A stretch of 64,000 nt of DNA from assembly GCA_963669295.1 (NCBI GenBank), contig OY769938.1, positions 682,001 through 746,000 on the forward strand, read 5' to 3'. Numbering within the stretch: position 1 is the stretch's first letter; each line of letters starts with the position of its first letter. The notes beneath the pieces were generated by a model. The model worked only from the letters and a program-made list of their open reading frames with translations. It made no database searches and was not told the origin of the DNA. Positions 35,793-44,348 of the stretch are shown piece by piece. This DNA is from G963669295 sp963669295 (GTDB lineage: Bacteria; Bacteroidota; Bacteroidia; Flavobacteriales_D; CALLUQ01). Position numbers and translations under genes: made by a program.

Positions 35793-37559
35793 ATGGAAAC
35801 GGTTACCAGACTATTTGATATTCCTTATTATCAATTAAAAACTTACCCTAAGAGCGATGCGCTTGCAGCAAAGATCAATGGCAAATGGGTAACTCACTCT
35901 ACGCAAGAATTCATCAATAAAGCCAATCTTGTAAGTAAAGGGCTACTAAAGTTGGGCATTCAACCAGGCGATAAAATTGCTTTGATTTCTAATAACCGTC
36001 CTGAATGGAACATGATGGACATCGGTATTCTACAAATTGGAGCCGTTGATGTGCCTGTTTATCCTACCATTTCAGAAGCGGATTACAAATTCATTTTCAA
36101 CGATGCCAAAGTAAAACTATGCGTTGTTTCTGACGAAGAATTGTTGGGAAAAGTAATGGCCATTAAAGACCAGGTTCCTTCACTTCAAGATGTATATACC
36201 TTTAATGAGATAAATGGAGCAAAACACTGGAGCGAAATTTTGCAGCTTGGACAATCGGGTGACGATGCTGAAGTAGAGCGTTTAAAGGAAGCCGTGAATC
36301 CTGAAGACCTGGCCACACTTATTTATACTTCAGGTACTACAGGAACTCCCAAAGGAGTGATGCTCAACCACCGTAACATTGTGAGCAACTCACTTGCCAG
36401 CATTCCACGACTGCCTGTAGATCACAATGCAAAATCATTGAGCTTCCTTCCTATATGTCATGTATACGAAAGGATGATTACCTATTTATATATGCTCACT
36501 GGTGTATCAATTTATTATGCCGAATCTATAGATACCATTGGCGATAATTTGAAGGAAGTGAAGCCACAAGTATTTACCGCTGTCCCAAGGCTGCTAGAGA
36601 AAGTTTACGATAAAATTGTTGCCAAAGGCACCGAGCTTACGGGCATTAAAAGAAAATTGTTCTTTTGGGCACTTGAATTAGGACATCAATACGAGCCCTA
36701 TGGCGCCAATGGCGGTTGGTATGAATTTAAATTACGCATAGCACGCAAGTTGATTTTCAGCAAATGGCAAGAAGCCCTTGGTGGTAATGTATTGGCGGTA
36801 GCATCTGGAAGTGCCGCACTACAACCAAGACTTGCACGCGTATTTCATGCTGCAGGCATCCCAATTATGGAGGGCTATGGGCTTACAGAAACTTCTCCGG
36901 TAGTTACAGTGAATTGCGATTATCAAAAAGGGGTTAAGTTTGGAACTGTTGGCCGTGTATTGGATGATGTTCAGGTAAAGATTGCCGAGGATGGCGAGAT
37001 ACTGGTAAAAGGACCCAATGTAATGATGGGCTACTACAATAGACCAGATGCCACAAAAGAGGTGATGGACGATGAAGGATGGTTCCATACTGGCGACATC
37101 GGTACCATGGTAGACAATGACTTCTTAAAAATTACGGATCGTAAAAAGGAAATCTTTAAAACCTCGGGGGGAAAATATGTTGCGCCACAGGTATTGGAAA
37201 ACAAGTTCAAAGAATCGCGCTTCATTGAACAAATCATTGTCATCGGAGAAAATGAAAAACACCCTGCCGCACTTATCGTACCTGCTTTTGAATTTCTGAA
37301 AGAATGGTGTGAGCGCAAAGGCATCGACTGCAGTACCAATGAAGAAATCATCAACCACGAGCGGGTAAAGGCCAGAATTATGCAAGAAGTGGAAGAAAGC
37401 AATGCCAACTTTGGCAATTGGGAACAAGTGAAAAAAATAGAATTGTGCACTGCAGAATGGTCGGTAGATACCGGAGAATTAACTCCAACATTGAAGTTAA
37501 AGCGTAAAAACATCATGAGCAAATATGCTGCTTTGGTAGAAAAGATCTATCGCGAATAA
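35793..37559 (+). CDS. long-chain acyl-CoA synthetase (AMP-forming)
   Basis: A 588-residue adenylate-forming enzyme of the long-chain fatty acid-CoA ligase type. It activates fatty acids with ATP and CoA before beta-oxidation. The P-loop-like motif is YTSGTTGTPKGVMLNH (about 177-192), the adenine-binding motif is GYGLTETSPVV (about 359), and the hinge DRKKEIFKTSGGKYVAP lies at about 448. The length of about 590 and the insertion after SFLPICHVYERM match the eukaryote-like long-chain group rather than the E. coli FadD length. A MarR-type operator identical to that of the fadNAE operon lies 24 bp upstream, which supports a catabolic role. Confidence 0.93.
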   Translation: METVTRLFDIPYYQLKTYPKSDALAAKINGKWVTHSTQEFINKANLVSKGLLKLGIQPGDKIALISNNRPEWNMMDIGILQIGAVDVPVYPTISEADYKFIFNDAKVKLCVVSDEELLGKVMAIKDQVPSLQDVYTFNEINGAKHWSEILQLGQSGDDAEVERLKEAVNPEDLATLIYTSGTTGTPKGVMLNHRNIVSNSLASIPRLPVDHNAKSLSFLPICHVYERMITYLYMLTGVSIYYAESIDTIGDNLKEVKPQVFTAVPRLLEKVYDKIVAKGTELTGIKRKLFFWALELGHQYEPYGANGGWYEFKLRIARKLIFSKWQEALGGNVLAVASGSAALQPRLARVFHAAGIPIMEGYGLTETSPVVTVNCDYQKGVKFGTVGRVLDDVQVKIAEDGEILVKGPNVMMGYYNRPDATKEVMDDEGWFHTGDIGTMVDNDFLKITDRKKEIFKTSGGKYVAPQVLENKFKESRFIEQIIVIGENEKHPAALIVPAFEFLKEWCERKGIDCSTNEEIINHERVKARIMQEVEESNANFGNWEQVKKIELCTAEWSVDTGELTPTLKLKRKNIMSKYAALVEKIYRE

Positions 37560-37586
37560 TGTGCATCACCACTAAAAACCAACCAT

Positions 37587-37997
37587 ATGATTAAAGTAGA
37601 GATTAGCCGACAGCCCAGTGACGACAAACAAACCCTGGGTGAGATGAATATTTACAAAGACAACACTATCATTTATAATTGCAAAACGCTTGAATTGGCC
37701 TGGAAAAACAACGAGAAACGTGTTAGCTGTATTCCAACAGGGCAGTACAAGGTAAAGAAACGTAACTCAGCCAAGTATGGCGACCATTTCCATGTTCAAG
37801 ACGTTACCAACAGAGATTACATCTTAATTCACCATGGCAACTACCACAGCGATATATTAGGCTGTATACTTGTAGGGCAAGCCCATACCGACATCAATAA
37901 AGATGGATATAAGGATGTAACCTCTAGCAAAAACACCATGGCAAAGTTGAATGAACTGCTTCCTGAAGCGTTCGACATGGTAGTGTGGGAAGATTAA
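37587..37997 (+). CDS. DUF5675-like protein
   Basis: A 136-residue soluble protein without signal or membrane segment. Motifs such as CKTLELAWKNNEKRVSCIPTG, YKVKKRNSAKYGDHFHVQDV and HHGNYHSDILGCILVG match my recollection of the DUF5675 family, which has members in bacteria and phages; conserved His, Cys and Gly residues hint at an enzyme. It follows the acyl-CoA ligase by 27 bp and may share its message. No phage genes are nearby. Function unknown. Confidence 0.75.
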   Translation: MIKVEISRQPSDDKQTLGEMNIYKDNTIIYNCKTLELAWKNNEKRVSCIPTGQYKVKKRNSAKYGDHFHVQDVTNRDYILIHHGNYHSDILGCILVGQAHTDINKDGYKDVTSSKNTMAKLNELLPEAFDMVVWED

Positions 37998-38133
37998 TTG
38001 TAAAGACATCGGTTATTCAACGCATTTAAATAGCAAGGATATTCATTCATCAGGCATTTTCCCTCTTTCGTCATTAAATAACAACCACTACCCTACCCTT
38101 GCGTTATTGGAATAAACTTTAAAACCGATACAC

Positions 38134-38775
38134 ATGAAGAAAATACTCTCAATTGCTTTTGGCTTATTGGCGACACTGGGCCTTAATGCACAATCTTTTC
38201 AAGGTGGGTCGTTGGTAATACAAGCCGGTGCAGGCATTGGTGGTTATGGTGTTACCGAACGCTTTGGATTGAACAACAATGTAGAAACCGATACCGATGG
38301 TACTGCATCCACCTTTTTTCCCATTAAAGTAGAATATGGATTGAGTGAATTGATTGGCATTGGCGTATTTATTAAACCAGGCTCTTTCATTAACGACAAC
38401 GACTCTACTTCCGATTACGAAACCAACAGTACCATGGCCATTGGTGCCGACATTGGCATTCATCTTATTAATGGCGATCGTTTTGATTTGTATGTGGCCC
38501 CCGGTATTGGAACCAGCACTTTTAAATATGGTGTAAACTACACCGGTTATGATGCTGATGCCAAGTATGCCGGACTACACTATAAAGTAAATGTAGGCAT
38601 GCGCAAATACTTTGGCGAAGCATTGGGCATTTTTGTTGATGTAGGGTACAATGCCTATAACTACGATGTAAAAAGCTTTTCTGAAAATGGCACCAATGCT
38701 GATTTGAATGGGGTAACCTGGGAATATGATGTAAGTGGCGTAGAAGCTTCTGTTGGCCTGGTGTTAAAGCTATAG
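38134..38775 (+). CDS. outer-membrane beta-barrel protein A
   Basis: A 213-residue protein with a signal peptide (LNAQ) and Gly/aromatic-rich alternating strands: GSLVIQAGAGIGGYGV, VEYGLSELIGIGVFIKPG, AIGADIGIHL and a final strand VEASVGLVLKL ending in a hydrophobic pattern, as in 8-10 stranded porin-like barrels. It resembles the next gene (GNLIIHAGGGIGFYSL, then ELTGGIAIKL), so the two are tandem paralogs. The role is unknown. Confidence 0.8.
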   Translation: MKKILSIAFGLLATLGLNAQSFQGGSLVIQAGAGIGGYGVTERFGLNNNVETDTDGTASTFFPIKVEYGLSELIGIGVFIKPGSFINDNDSTSDYETNSTMAIGADIGIHLINGDRFDLYVAPGIGTSTFKYGVNYTGYDADAKYAGLHYKVNVGMRKYFGEALGIFVDVGYNAYNYDVKSFSENGTNADLNGVTWEYDVSGVEASVGLVLKL

Positions 38776-38794
38776 AAACTTTCGGTAACTTTAC

Positions 38795-38832
38795 AGGACA
38801 TCCACCCGTAACGCTAATAGATGTCCTTTTTT
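38795..38832 (+). terminator. hairpin plus T run overlapping the next start codon
   Basis: AGGACATC (38795-38802) pairs with GATGTCCT (38820-38827) around a 17-nt loop, and the 3' arm runs into TTTTTT. This is a terminator form, but the 3' arm contains the ATG of the 38821 gene. It could end the upstream gene, attenuate the downstream one or mask its start. Confidence 0.55.
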
Positions 38833-39492
38833 AATACATACCTAAAATACGCCAGTACCACTATCATCATTGCACTGTCGTTAACAGGTATGGCACAATC
38901 AGTACAAGAAACTCCTTCCACATCACACGAGCCGGGGAACCTTATCATTCATGCTGGAGGCGGTATAGGTTTTTACAGCCTGGAATCCAGTTACCGGGAT
39001 GGGTATTGGATTGTGCCAGAAAATGCAACTCCCACTGCCCGACTATTGCGCATCAATCCTGAATATGGCGTACACGATAAAGCAAGTGTGGGTGTGCTCT
39101 ACCAACAAGGCAATTTTACTACGCGACGCTTTTTAGAAGCTAACTTCAACACTTTTGCGTTACGAGGTGCTTATTATTTTAAGCCTAAAGAGGCCTACAA
39201 CATATACATAGGAGTTAGCCCGGGCTACAGCATTCTTAAAACCACTGAACCGCTGGCCAATGAAATGTTGCGGAAATCTAAATTCGGTGGACTATACCTT
39301 GGATTAGGGCTTGGCGGACATGTATACATCACTCCAAAAATAGGCCTCTTTGTTAACGCCAGTTATGCTACCCATGCTTATAGTTTACTAGAAATGACCG
39401 AGAATGGTTTACAGCGAGTGCTGGATGATATTGAATACCACATCGACCTGGTGGGGCCAGAGCTTACTGGAGGAATTGCTATTAAATTATAA
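38821..39492 (+). CDS. outer-membrane beta-barrel protein B
   Basis: A 223-residue paralog of the 38134 protein, with signal peptide MSFFNTYLKYASTTIIIALS to MAQ and barrel-like strands (GNLIIHAGGGIGFYSLE, YGVHDKASVGVLYQQGNF, GLYLGLGLGGHVYIT, ELTGGIAIKL). No other in-frame start allows a full signal peptide, so the ATG at 38821, inside the 3' arm of a terminator-like hairpin, appears real. Function unknown. Confidence 0.8.
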   Translation: MSFFNTYLKYASTTIIIALSLTGMAQSVQETPSTSHEPGNLIIHAGGGIGFYSLESSYRDGYWIVPENATPTARLLRINPEYGVHDKASVGVLYQQGNFTTRRFLEANFNTFALRGAYYFKPKEAYNIYIGVSPGYSILKTTEPLANEMLRKSKFGGLYLGLGLGGHVYITPKIGLFVNASYATHAYSLLEMTENGLQRVLDDIEYHIDLVGPELTGGIAIKL

Positions 39493-39549
39493 GATAATAA
39501 TTCGCACTACGTGTCGTTATTAAAAAGAAACTTACCAATACCTGCTATC

Positions 39550-40410
39550 ATGAAAAGAAACCAACTTACCCTTGTGGTACTTGCCTTGCTATTGTCTTTT
39601 TCCTTTTTAAGTACCAAAAAACCTAAAACATATACCTATAGCAGTAAAACCATTGAAAAAACATTGGGTAAAGTCAACGATTCATTGTTTGCGTCACCTT
39701 ATGAAGTGAGTAATGCCGAATACCAATTTTTTTTAACTGAGTTAAAACAAAGTGGCAATACAAGAGCAATTTTACTTGCACAAATCGATAGTACAAAATG
39801 GAGCAATGATCTCCATTTTGCTGGGCCAATGGAGGAACATTACCATCAACATCCGGCTTTTGGCAATTACCCTGTAGTCAACATCACCCAGGAAGGTGCT
39901 CGTTTATACTGCGAGTGGTTAACCAATAAATACCACGCAGATCCTAAAAGAATGTATAAGAAAGTAGTATTTCGGTTACCTACTGAGGAAGAATGGGAAT
40001 ATGCTGCTCGAGGTGGGAAATCCTCTTTTACCTACCCCTGGGGTGGTCCTGCACTGCGCAACAATAAAGGATGTTTAATGTGTAACTTTTCACGTATTGG
40101 CGATGAGCGATTGCGCAGAACGGATGAGGGGAAAGTAGAAGTAGTAGCCAACATCCCTATAGAAAATGTTGCCAATAGCGATGAATTTATGCTTACCGCA
40201 CCAGTACAATCGTATTGGCCAAATGATTTTGGACTGTACAACATGAGTGGCAATGTATCGGAAATGGTTCAAGAAAAGGGAATAAGTAAAGGAGGCGGCT
40301 GGAAAAGCCTGGGGTACGAAGTACGTATCGATCAACAAGCCACGTACAATGACCAGGCACAATTGCCAACGATGGGATTCCGCTACTTCATGGAAGTACT
40401 AGAACATTAA
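39550..40410 (+). CDS. formylglycine-generating-enzyme-like (SUMF1) envelope protein
   Basis: The frame is open from 39511 (GTG), but the ATG at 39550 starts a proper signal sequence (MKRNQLTLVVLALLLSFSFL), giving 286 residues. The fold motifs are those of FGE/sulfatase-modifying proteins: SPYEVSNAEYQFFL, YPVVNITQEGARLYCEWL, FRLPTEEEWEYAARGG, LYNMSGNVSEM, SKGGGW and MGFRYF. In Bacteroidota the same fold is used without catalysis by the gliding/T9SS proteins GldJ and GldK; a structural role is more likely than sulfatase activation. No lipobox is visible. Confidence 0.85.
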   Translation: MKRNQLTLVVLALLLSFSFLSTKKPKTYTYSSKTIEKTLGKVNDSLFASPYEVSNAEYQFFLTELKQSGNTRAILLAQIDSTKWSNDLHFAGPMEEHYHQHPAFGNYPVVNITQEGARLYCEWLTNKYHADPKRMYKKVVFRLPTEEEWEYAARGGKSSFTYPWGGPALRNNKGCLMCNFSRIGDERLRRTDEGKVEVVANIPIENVANSDEFMLTAPVQSYWPNDFGLYNMSGNVSEMVQEKGISKGGGWKSLGYEVRIDQQATYNDQAQLPTMGFRYFMEVLEH

Positions 40411-40671
40411 CATACAAAATGAACAAAAACACCTTTCTCAACCATTTTCAATGCATTTTGGGTGCTTTTTAGTCTGTTTTTATACTTTTTGATACATTTC
40501 ACATGTATTTTTTGATCTTTTCATCAACAAAGTTCATGTGAAGTAACACCATTCCTCAACGTTAGCACCTTCAAATGCACCATTTTTTCTTCAAAAAGGC
40601 CTATTTTCATCCCAAAACGACCAAAAACGCTCACTTTTTGCATTGTTTCACCTCATTTTTGGCAAAAAACA

Positions 40672-41244
40672 TTGGATGAATGGTTGAAAATAGCTGGTGC
40701 TGCCGGAAACGCTGCAAGTATCAATAAAACCGATAAGGTGAGTACCTTCTTTAAGTTGATTAAATTGCTGCTTATTGGAGTAATAGCATACATTGCGCTT
40801 TACTTTGGTATTCAGGCGCTCAAAGAAGCAAATGAGCCCATCGAATATCAACGATTAGGTGGTATCGTTACCCACCACGAATGTGTAATCGACACCATAA
40901 AAGCCAACGGATACCTTTCAGGGTTTCAAATGGAATATCGTTTTAAACTATCTACTTACGAGCACCCATTTGTTATCGAAAATAAATTCGACAAACAAAA
41001 GCTACAAGAGGGATTCCTCCATGCTAAACGCATTGACGTAGAATTGTTAAAAGGATGGAGAGAAAAAGACCAACCAGAAGTACAGCAAGTTTATGCCGAT
41101 GGCTTCCCATTACTTAAAGCCAAAGAAGCGCGATCAAAAACCGGGGCATACATTATACTGTCAATTGGCATCGTACTTAGCCTGGGATTTTCTTTAGCTG
41201 TTTTTCTCCTGGTACGCGACTGGAAAACGGTTTGGCGTGAATAA
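40672..41244 (+). CDS. two-helix membrane protein of unknown function
   Basis: About 190 residues with an N-terminal helix (FKLIKLLLIGVIAYIALYFGI, about 26-47), an extracytoplasmic beta-rich part of about 100 residues and a C-terminal helix (GAYIILSIGIVLSLGFSLAVFLLV). The layout resembles DUF3592-like proteins but I cannot confirm it. The only start before the first helix is TTG at 40672, so the start is uncertain. The 260 bp upstream are AT-rich with repeated AAAA/TTTT runs and hold no ORF. Confidence 0.65.
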   Translation: MDEWLKIAGAAGNAASINKTDKVSTFFKLIKLLLIGVIAYIALYFGIQALKEANEPIEYQRLGGIVTHHECVIDTIKANGYLSGFQMEYRFKLSTYEHPFVIENKFDKQKLQEGFLHAKRIDVELLKGWREKDQPEVQQVYADGFPLLKAKEARSKTGAYIILSIGIVLSLGFSLAVFLLVRDWKTVWRE

Positions 41245-41260
41245 TCCTTAACTTTCCCCT

Positions 41261-41692
41261 ATGAACAAAATCAGTATTGCCCTACTTACCATTTTATGGA
41301 GCAGTTGTAGCACAACTACTCCTGTAAACAATGTTGAAAATGATCATTCGGTAATCATTACCAATTACACCCAATTCAAAAAACATGAAGGCAAGGAGGT
41401 TACCTTAACAGGCACTTACAAAGAATTGAATGTCAACAAGCGGCCTGGTGGTAAGCCCTCATACATTGGCCGAGCCTATATCCAACTTACTGATAGCGCT
41501 GCAGTATTGCTGGAAACAGACGAAAAAGGTTACCGTACTGATGAAGAGATTGCCCACATGAAAGGAAGAATTGTGGAGGTAACAGGCACCATTAACGATC
41601 ATTGCAATGCCTGGGGGAATGGCGATATGGCCACCATTGTTGCACCATGCATTACCGGGTTAAAAGGCCTTCAATTGGCGGAAGATAAATAA
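41261..41692 (+). CDS. small lipoprotein, unknown function
   Basis: A 143-residue protein with a lipoprotein signal (LTILWSSC, Cys16 lipidated). The mature part (EGKEVTLTGTYKELNV, AYIQLTDSAAVLLETD, GRIVEVTGTIND) reads like a small OB-fold, similar in style to bacterial nucleotide- or metal-independent OB lipoproteins. It follows the 40672 gene by 16 bp, so they likely share a message. No function assigned. Confidence 0.75.
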   Translation: MNKISIALLTILWSSCSTTTPVNNVENDHSVIITNYTQFKKHEGKEVTLTGTYKELNVNKRPGGKPSYIGRAYIQLTDSAAVLLETDEKGYRTDEEIAHMKGRIVEVTGTINDHCNAWGNGDMATIVAPCITGLKGLQLAEDK

Positions 41693-41753
41693 CTGTCCAT
41701 TCGCATCTTTTTCCACCATACTTGTAGTACCTTTACCTCGCTAAAAGTATAGC

Positions 41754-42422
41754 ATGAAATTGAAATCGGAACTTATTCGAAACTTACTTTTGCTCCTTGT
41801 TGGGGTAATAGGGATTGTAGTAGGGTATAGCATTTTAAAGCCTGAGGAAAAATTACCCATATTCAGCCCTGCCGATCTCAACCCCGAATTGGTGGATGTT
41901 GAACAACGGGGCATTACTCGAAAACACCGAATAGCCGATTTTTCACTAACCAACCAATTGGGAAATGAAGTGACTGCGGCCAACTTTGAAGGTAAAATTT
42001 ATGTGGCCGATTTCTTTTTTACCACCTGCCCAACCATCTGCCCTAAAATGACCAAGCAAATGCAACGGGCCGCTGAAGAGTTTGCCAACGATACTGAAAT
42101 CATGTTTTTGTCGCACAGCGTTACCCCTCAAATAGATTCCGTACCCATACTGGCCAATTATGCCGAACGCTATCAGGTCAATCCAGAACAATGGTTATTG
42201 GTAACTGGCGATAAAAAGCACATTTATGAATTGGCCCGTAAATCTTATTTTGCTGTTACCACAAAAGGCGATGGAGGCGAAGATGATTTTATTCATACAG
42301 AGAACTTTGTGCTGGTAGATAAAGACAAGCGCATCAGGGGTTATTATGATGGCACTTCGCCTGAAGACGTTAATCGAATGATTGATGAAATAAGAATATT
42401 GAAGGAGGAATACGCCCAGTAA
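41754..42422 (+). CDS. SCO1/SenC-family protein
   Basis: A 222-residue protein with an N-terminal membrane anchor (LLLLLVGVIGIVVGYSI) and a thioredoxin-like domain. The copper or redox motif is TTCPTICPKM (CxxxC with flanking Pro), and the conserved His lies in IHTENFVLVDKD. SCO proteins deliver copper to, or reduce thiols of, the CuA site of cytochrome c oxidase in the periplasm. No oxidase genes are adjacent. The TAA stop overlaps the next ATG by one base (TAATG), giving coupling to the ABC-F gene. Confidence 0.93.
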   Translation: MKLKSELIRNLLLLLVGVIGIVVGYSILKPEEKLPIFSPADLNPELVDVEQRGITRKHRIADFSLTNQLGNEVTAANFEGKIYVADFFFTTCPTICPKMTKQMQRAAEEFANDTEIMFLSHSVTPQIDSVPILANYAERYQVNPEQWLLVTGDKKHIYELARKSYFAVTTKGDGGEDDFIHTENFVLVDKDKRIRGYYDGTSPEDVNRMIDEIRILKEEYAQ

Positions 42423-44281
42423 TGAATTATCTCTCTGTAGAAAATATCACCAAATCGTATGCCGACAAGGTGCTATTTAACCAAATTACCTTTGGCATAG
42501 AAAAAGGGCAAAAAGTAGCATTGGTGGCTAAAAATGGCACAGGAAAAACATCGTTACTCAACATCATTACTGGCAATGACGTACCAGAGGAAGGCACCGT
42601 TACCTTACGCAAAGAAATCACGGTTGGTTTCCTTAACCAGGAAAGTAATTTTGATGAAAATGCTACCGTATCTGATGTTGTGTTCAACTCCGACAACCCC
42701 ATCTTAAATGTTATTCGGCATTACGAAGAGTGCGTACAAAAAAACGATGCTGAACAATTGCAAGAAGCCTTTGAACAAATGGATCGGTTAGAGGCCTGGG
42801 ACTACGAGGTGAAGGTTAAACAGATTTTGGGCAAGTTAAAAGTAGAAGCACCCGAACGAAAAATCGGTACTCTATCAGGTGGACAGAAAAAAAGATTGGC
42901 ACTGGCCAAAGTACTGATTGAAGAACCTGATCTTTTTATTCTTGACGAACCTACTAATCACCTCGACTTTGAAATGATTGAGTGGTTAGAACACTACCTT
43001 GAGCAACCGCACATCACCCTTTTCATGGTCACCCACGACCGGTACTTTCTCGACCGGGTGTGTAATGAAATCATTGAATTGGAAGATGAACAACTCTTTA
43101 AGTACAAGGGCAACTACTCTTATTACTTGCAAAAGCGGGCCGAACGTATAGAAGTAGCCCGTAGCGAAGTAGACAAGGCGAAAAACCTATTTAGAAAAGA
43201 GTTGGAATGGGTACGCAGGCAACCCAAAGCACGTGGTACCAAGGCCAAATATCGTGTAGACGCCTTTCAAGACGTTAAGGAAAAAGCGCATCAAAATCTT
43301 GAAGAACAGCACGTGAAGCTGGAAATCAACATGAATCGATTGGGAAGTAAGATTCTCGAGCTTCACAACATCAAAAAAAGATTTGGTGATGTTCCAATAC
43401 TCAACAATTTCAAGTACATCTTTAAGCGCAAAGAACGCATTGGCATTGTAGGAAAAAATGGGGTGGGGAAAACTACGTTTCTCAATCTCATCATGGGATT
43501 AGAGCAGCCTGACGGTGGAAAAATCGTTACTGGAGAAACAGTAGTGTTTGGCTACTACTCACAAGAAGGAATTCAGTTAAAAGAAGGAAAACGGGTGATT
43601 GAAGTGGTGAAAGACATTGCAGAAGTCATCCCCCTTACAAAAGGAAAAAAACTCTCTGCTGCTCAATTGCTGGAAAGGTTTCTATTCTCTCGTGAAAAGC
43701 AATACCAATATGTATCGAAGCTAAGTGGTGGTGAAAAAAGGCGGCTGTACCTGCTTACCCTTTTCATGAAAAACCCCAACTTTCTTATCCTCGATGAGCC
43801 TACCAACGATCTAGATATTGTTACCCTTAATATACTTGAAGATTTCCTTGAAGACTTTCCCGGTTGTTTACTTATCGTATCGCACGACAGGCACTTTATG
43901 GATAAGCTTGTAGATCACTTATTTGTGTTTGAGGGAGAAGGAGAAGTGAAAGACTTTATTGGCAATTACTCTGACTACAGAGAATACCAAAAACAAAAAG
44001 ATCAGGCAGCACGGCAAACAGAAAAAGCCGTAAAAGAAAAAACACAGCCTAAAGCTCCTAAAGAAAAAACCAAACTTTCCTACAAAGAAAAGCTGGAATT
44101 CGAACAGTTGGAAAAAGACATCGAATCGTTAGAGTTACGCAAAGCTGAAATTACCAATCTATTGAACTCAGGCACATTAGCTGGCGATGAATTGCAAGAA
44201 TTGTCTGTTGAATTTGCTGCACTTCAAGAACAGCTTGAAACCAAATCCGACCGTTGGCTCGAGCTTTCTGAATGGGTGTAA
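42422..44281 (+). CDS. ABC-F family ATPase (Uup-like)
   Basis: A 619-residue soluble protein with two ATP-binding cassettes and no membrane segments. Walker A motifs are AKNGTGKTSLL and GKNGVGKTTFL. Signatures are LSGGQKKRLALAKVLI and LSGGEKRRLYLLTLFM. Walker B motifs are LFILDEPTNHLD and FLILDEPTNDLD. A charged linker separates the cassettes, and the C-terminal 80 residues (KEKLEFEQLEKDIESLELRK) form a coiled coil as in Uup. ABC-F proteins act on the ribosome or on branched DNA rather than in transport. An AAGGAGG lies 12 bp before the ATG, though it is also coding sequence of the SCO gene. Confidence 0.95.
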   Translation: MNYLSVENITKSYADKVLFNQITFGIEKGQKVALVAKNGTGKTSLLNIITGNDVPEEGTVTLRKEITVGFLNQESNFDENATVSDVVFNSDNPILNVIRHYEECVQKNDAEQLQEAFEQMDRLEAWDYEVKVKQILGKLKVEAPERKIGTLSGGQKKRLALAKVLIEEPDLFILDEPTNHLDFEMIEWLEHYLEQPHITLFMVTHDRYFLDRVCNEIIELEDEQLFKYKGNYSYYLQKRAERIEVARSEVDKAKNLFRKELEWVRRQPKARGTKAKYRVDAFQDVKEKAHQNLEEQHVKLEINMNRLGSKILELHNIKKRFGDVPILNNFKYIFKRKERIGIVGKNGVGKTTFLNLIMGLEQPDGGKIVTGETVVFGYYSQEGIQLKEGKRVIEVVKDIAEVIPLTKGKKLSAAQLLERFLFSREKQYQYVSKLSGGEKRRLYLLTLFMKNPNFLILDEPTNDLDIVTLNILEDFLEDFPGCLLIVSHDRHFMDKLVDHLFVFEGEGEVKDFIGNYSDYREYQKQKDQAARQTEKAVKEKTQPKAPKEKTKLSYKEKLEFEQLEKDIESLELRKAEITNLLNSGTLAGDELQELSVEFAALQEQLETKSDRWLELSEWV

Positions 44282-44348
44282 CCTCCCCCCTCTTTCTACT
44301 TCTTTCAATTTTGCTATATTTAGTTGGTGTTAATTGAATAAGCGTCTT

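Noticed and set aside
37587..37997. DUF5675-like gene as a prophage remnant
   Set aside because: The family occurs in phages, but no integrase, capsid, tail or lysis genes are nearby and the gene follows a metabolic gene closely.
40411..40671. Possible regulatory RNA in the AT-rich gap
   Set aside because: Repeated runs of A and T occur but no stable hairpin or conserved motif was found by eye.
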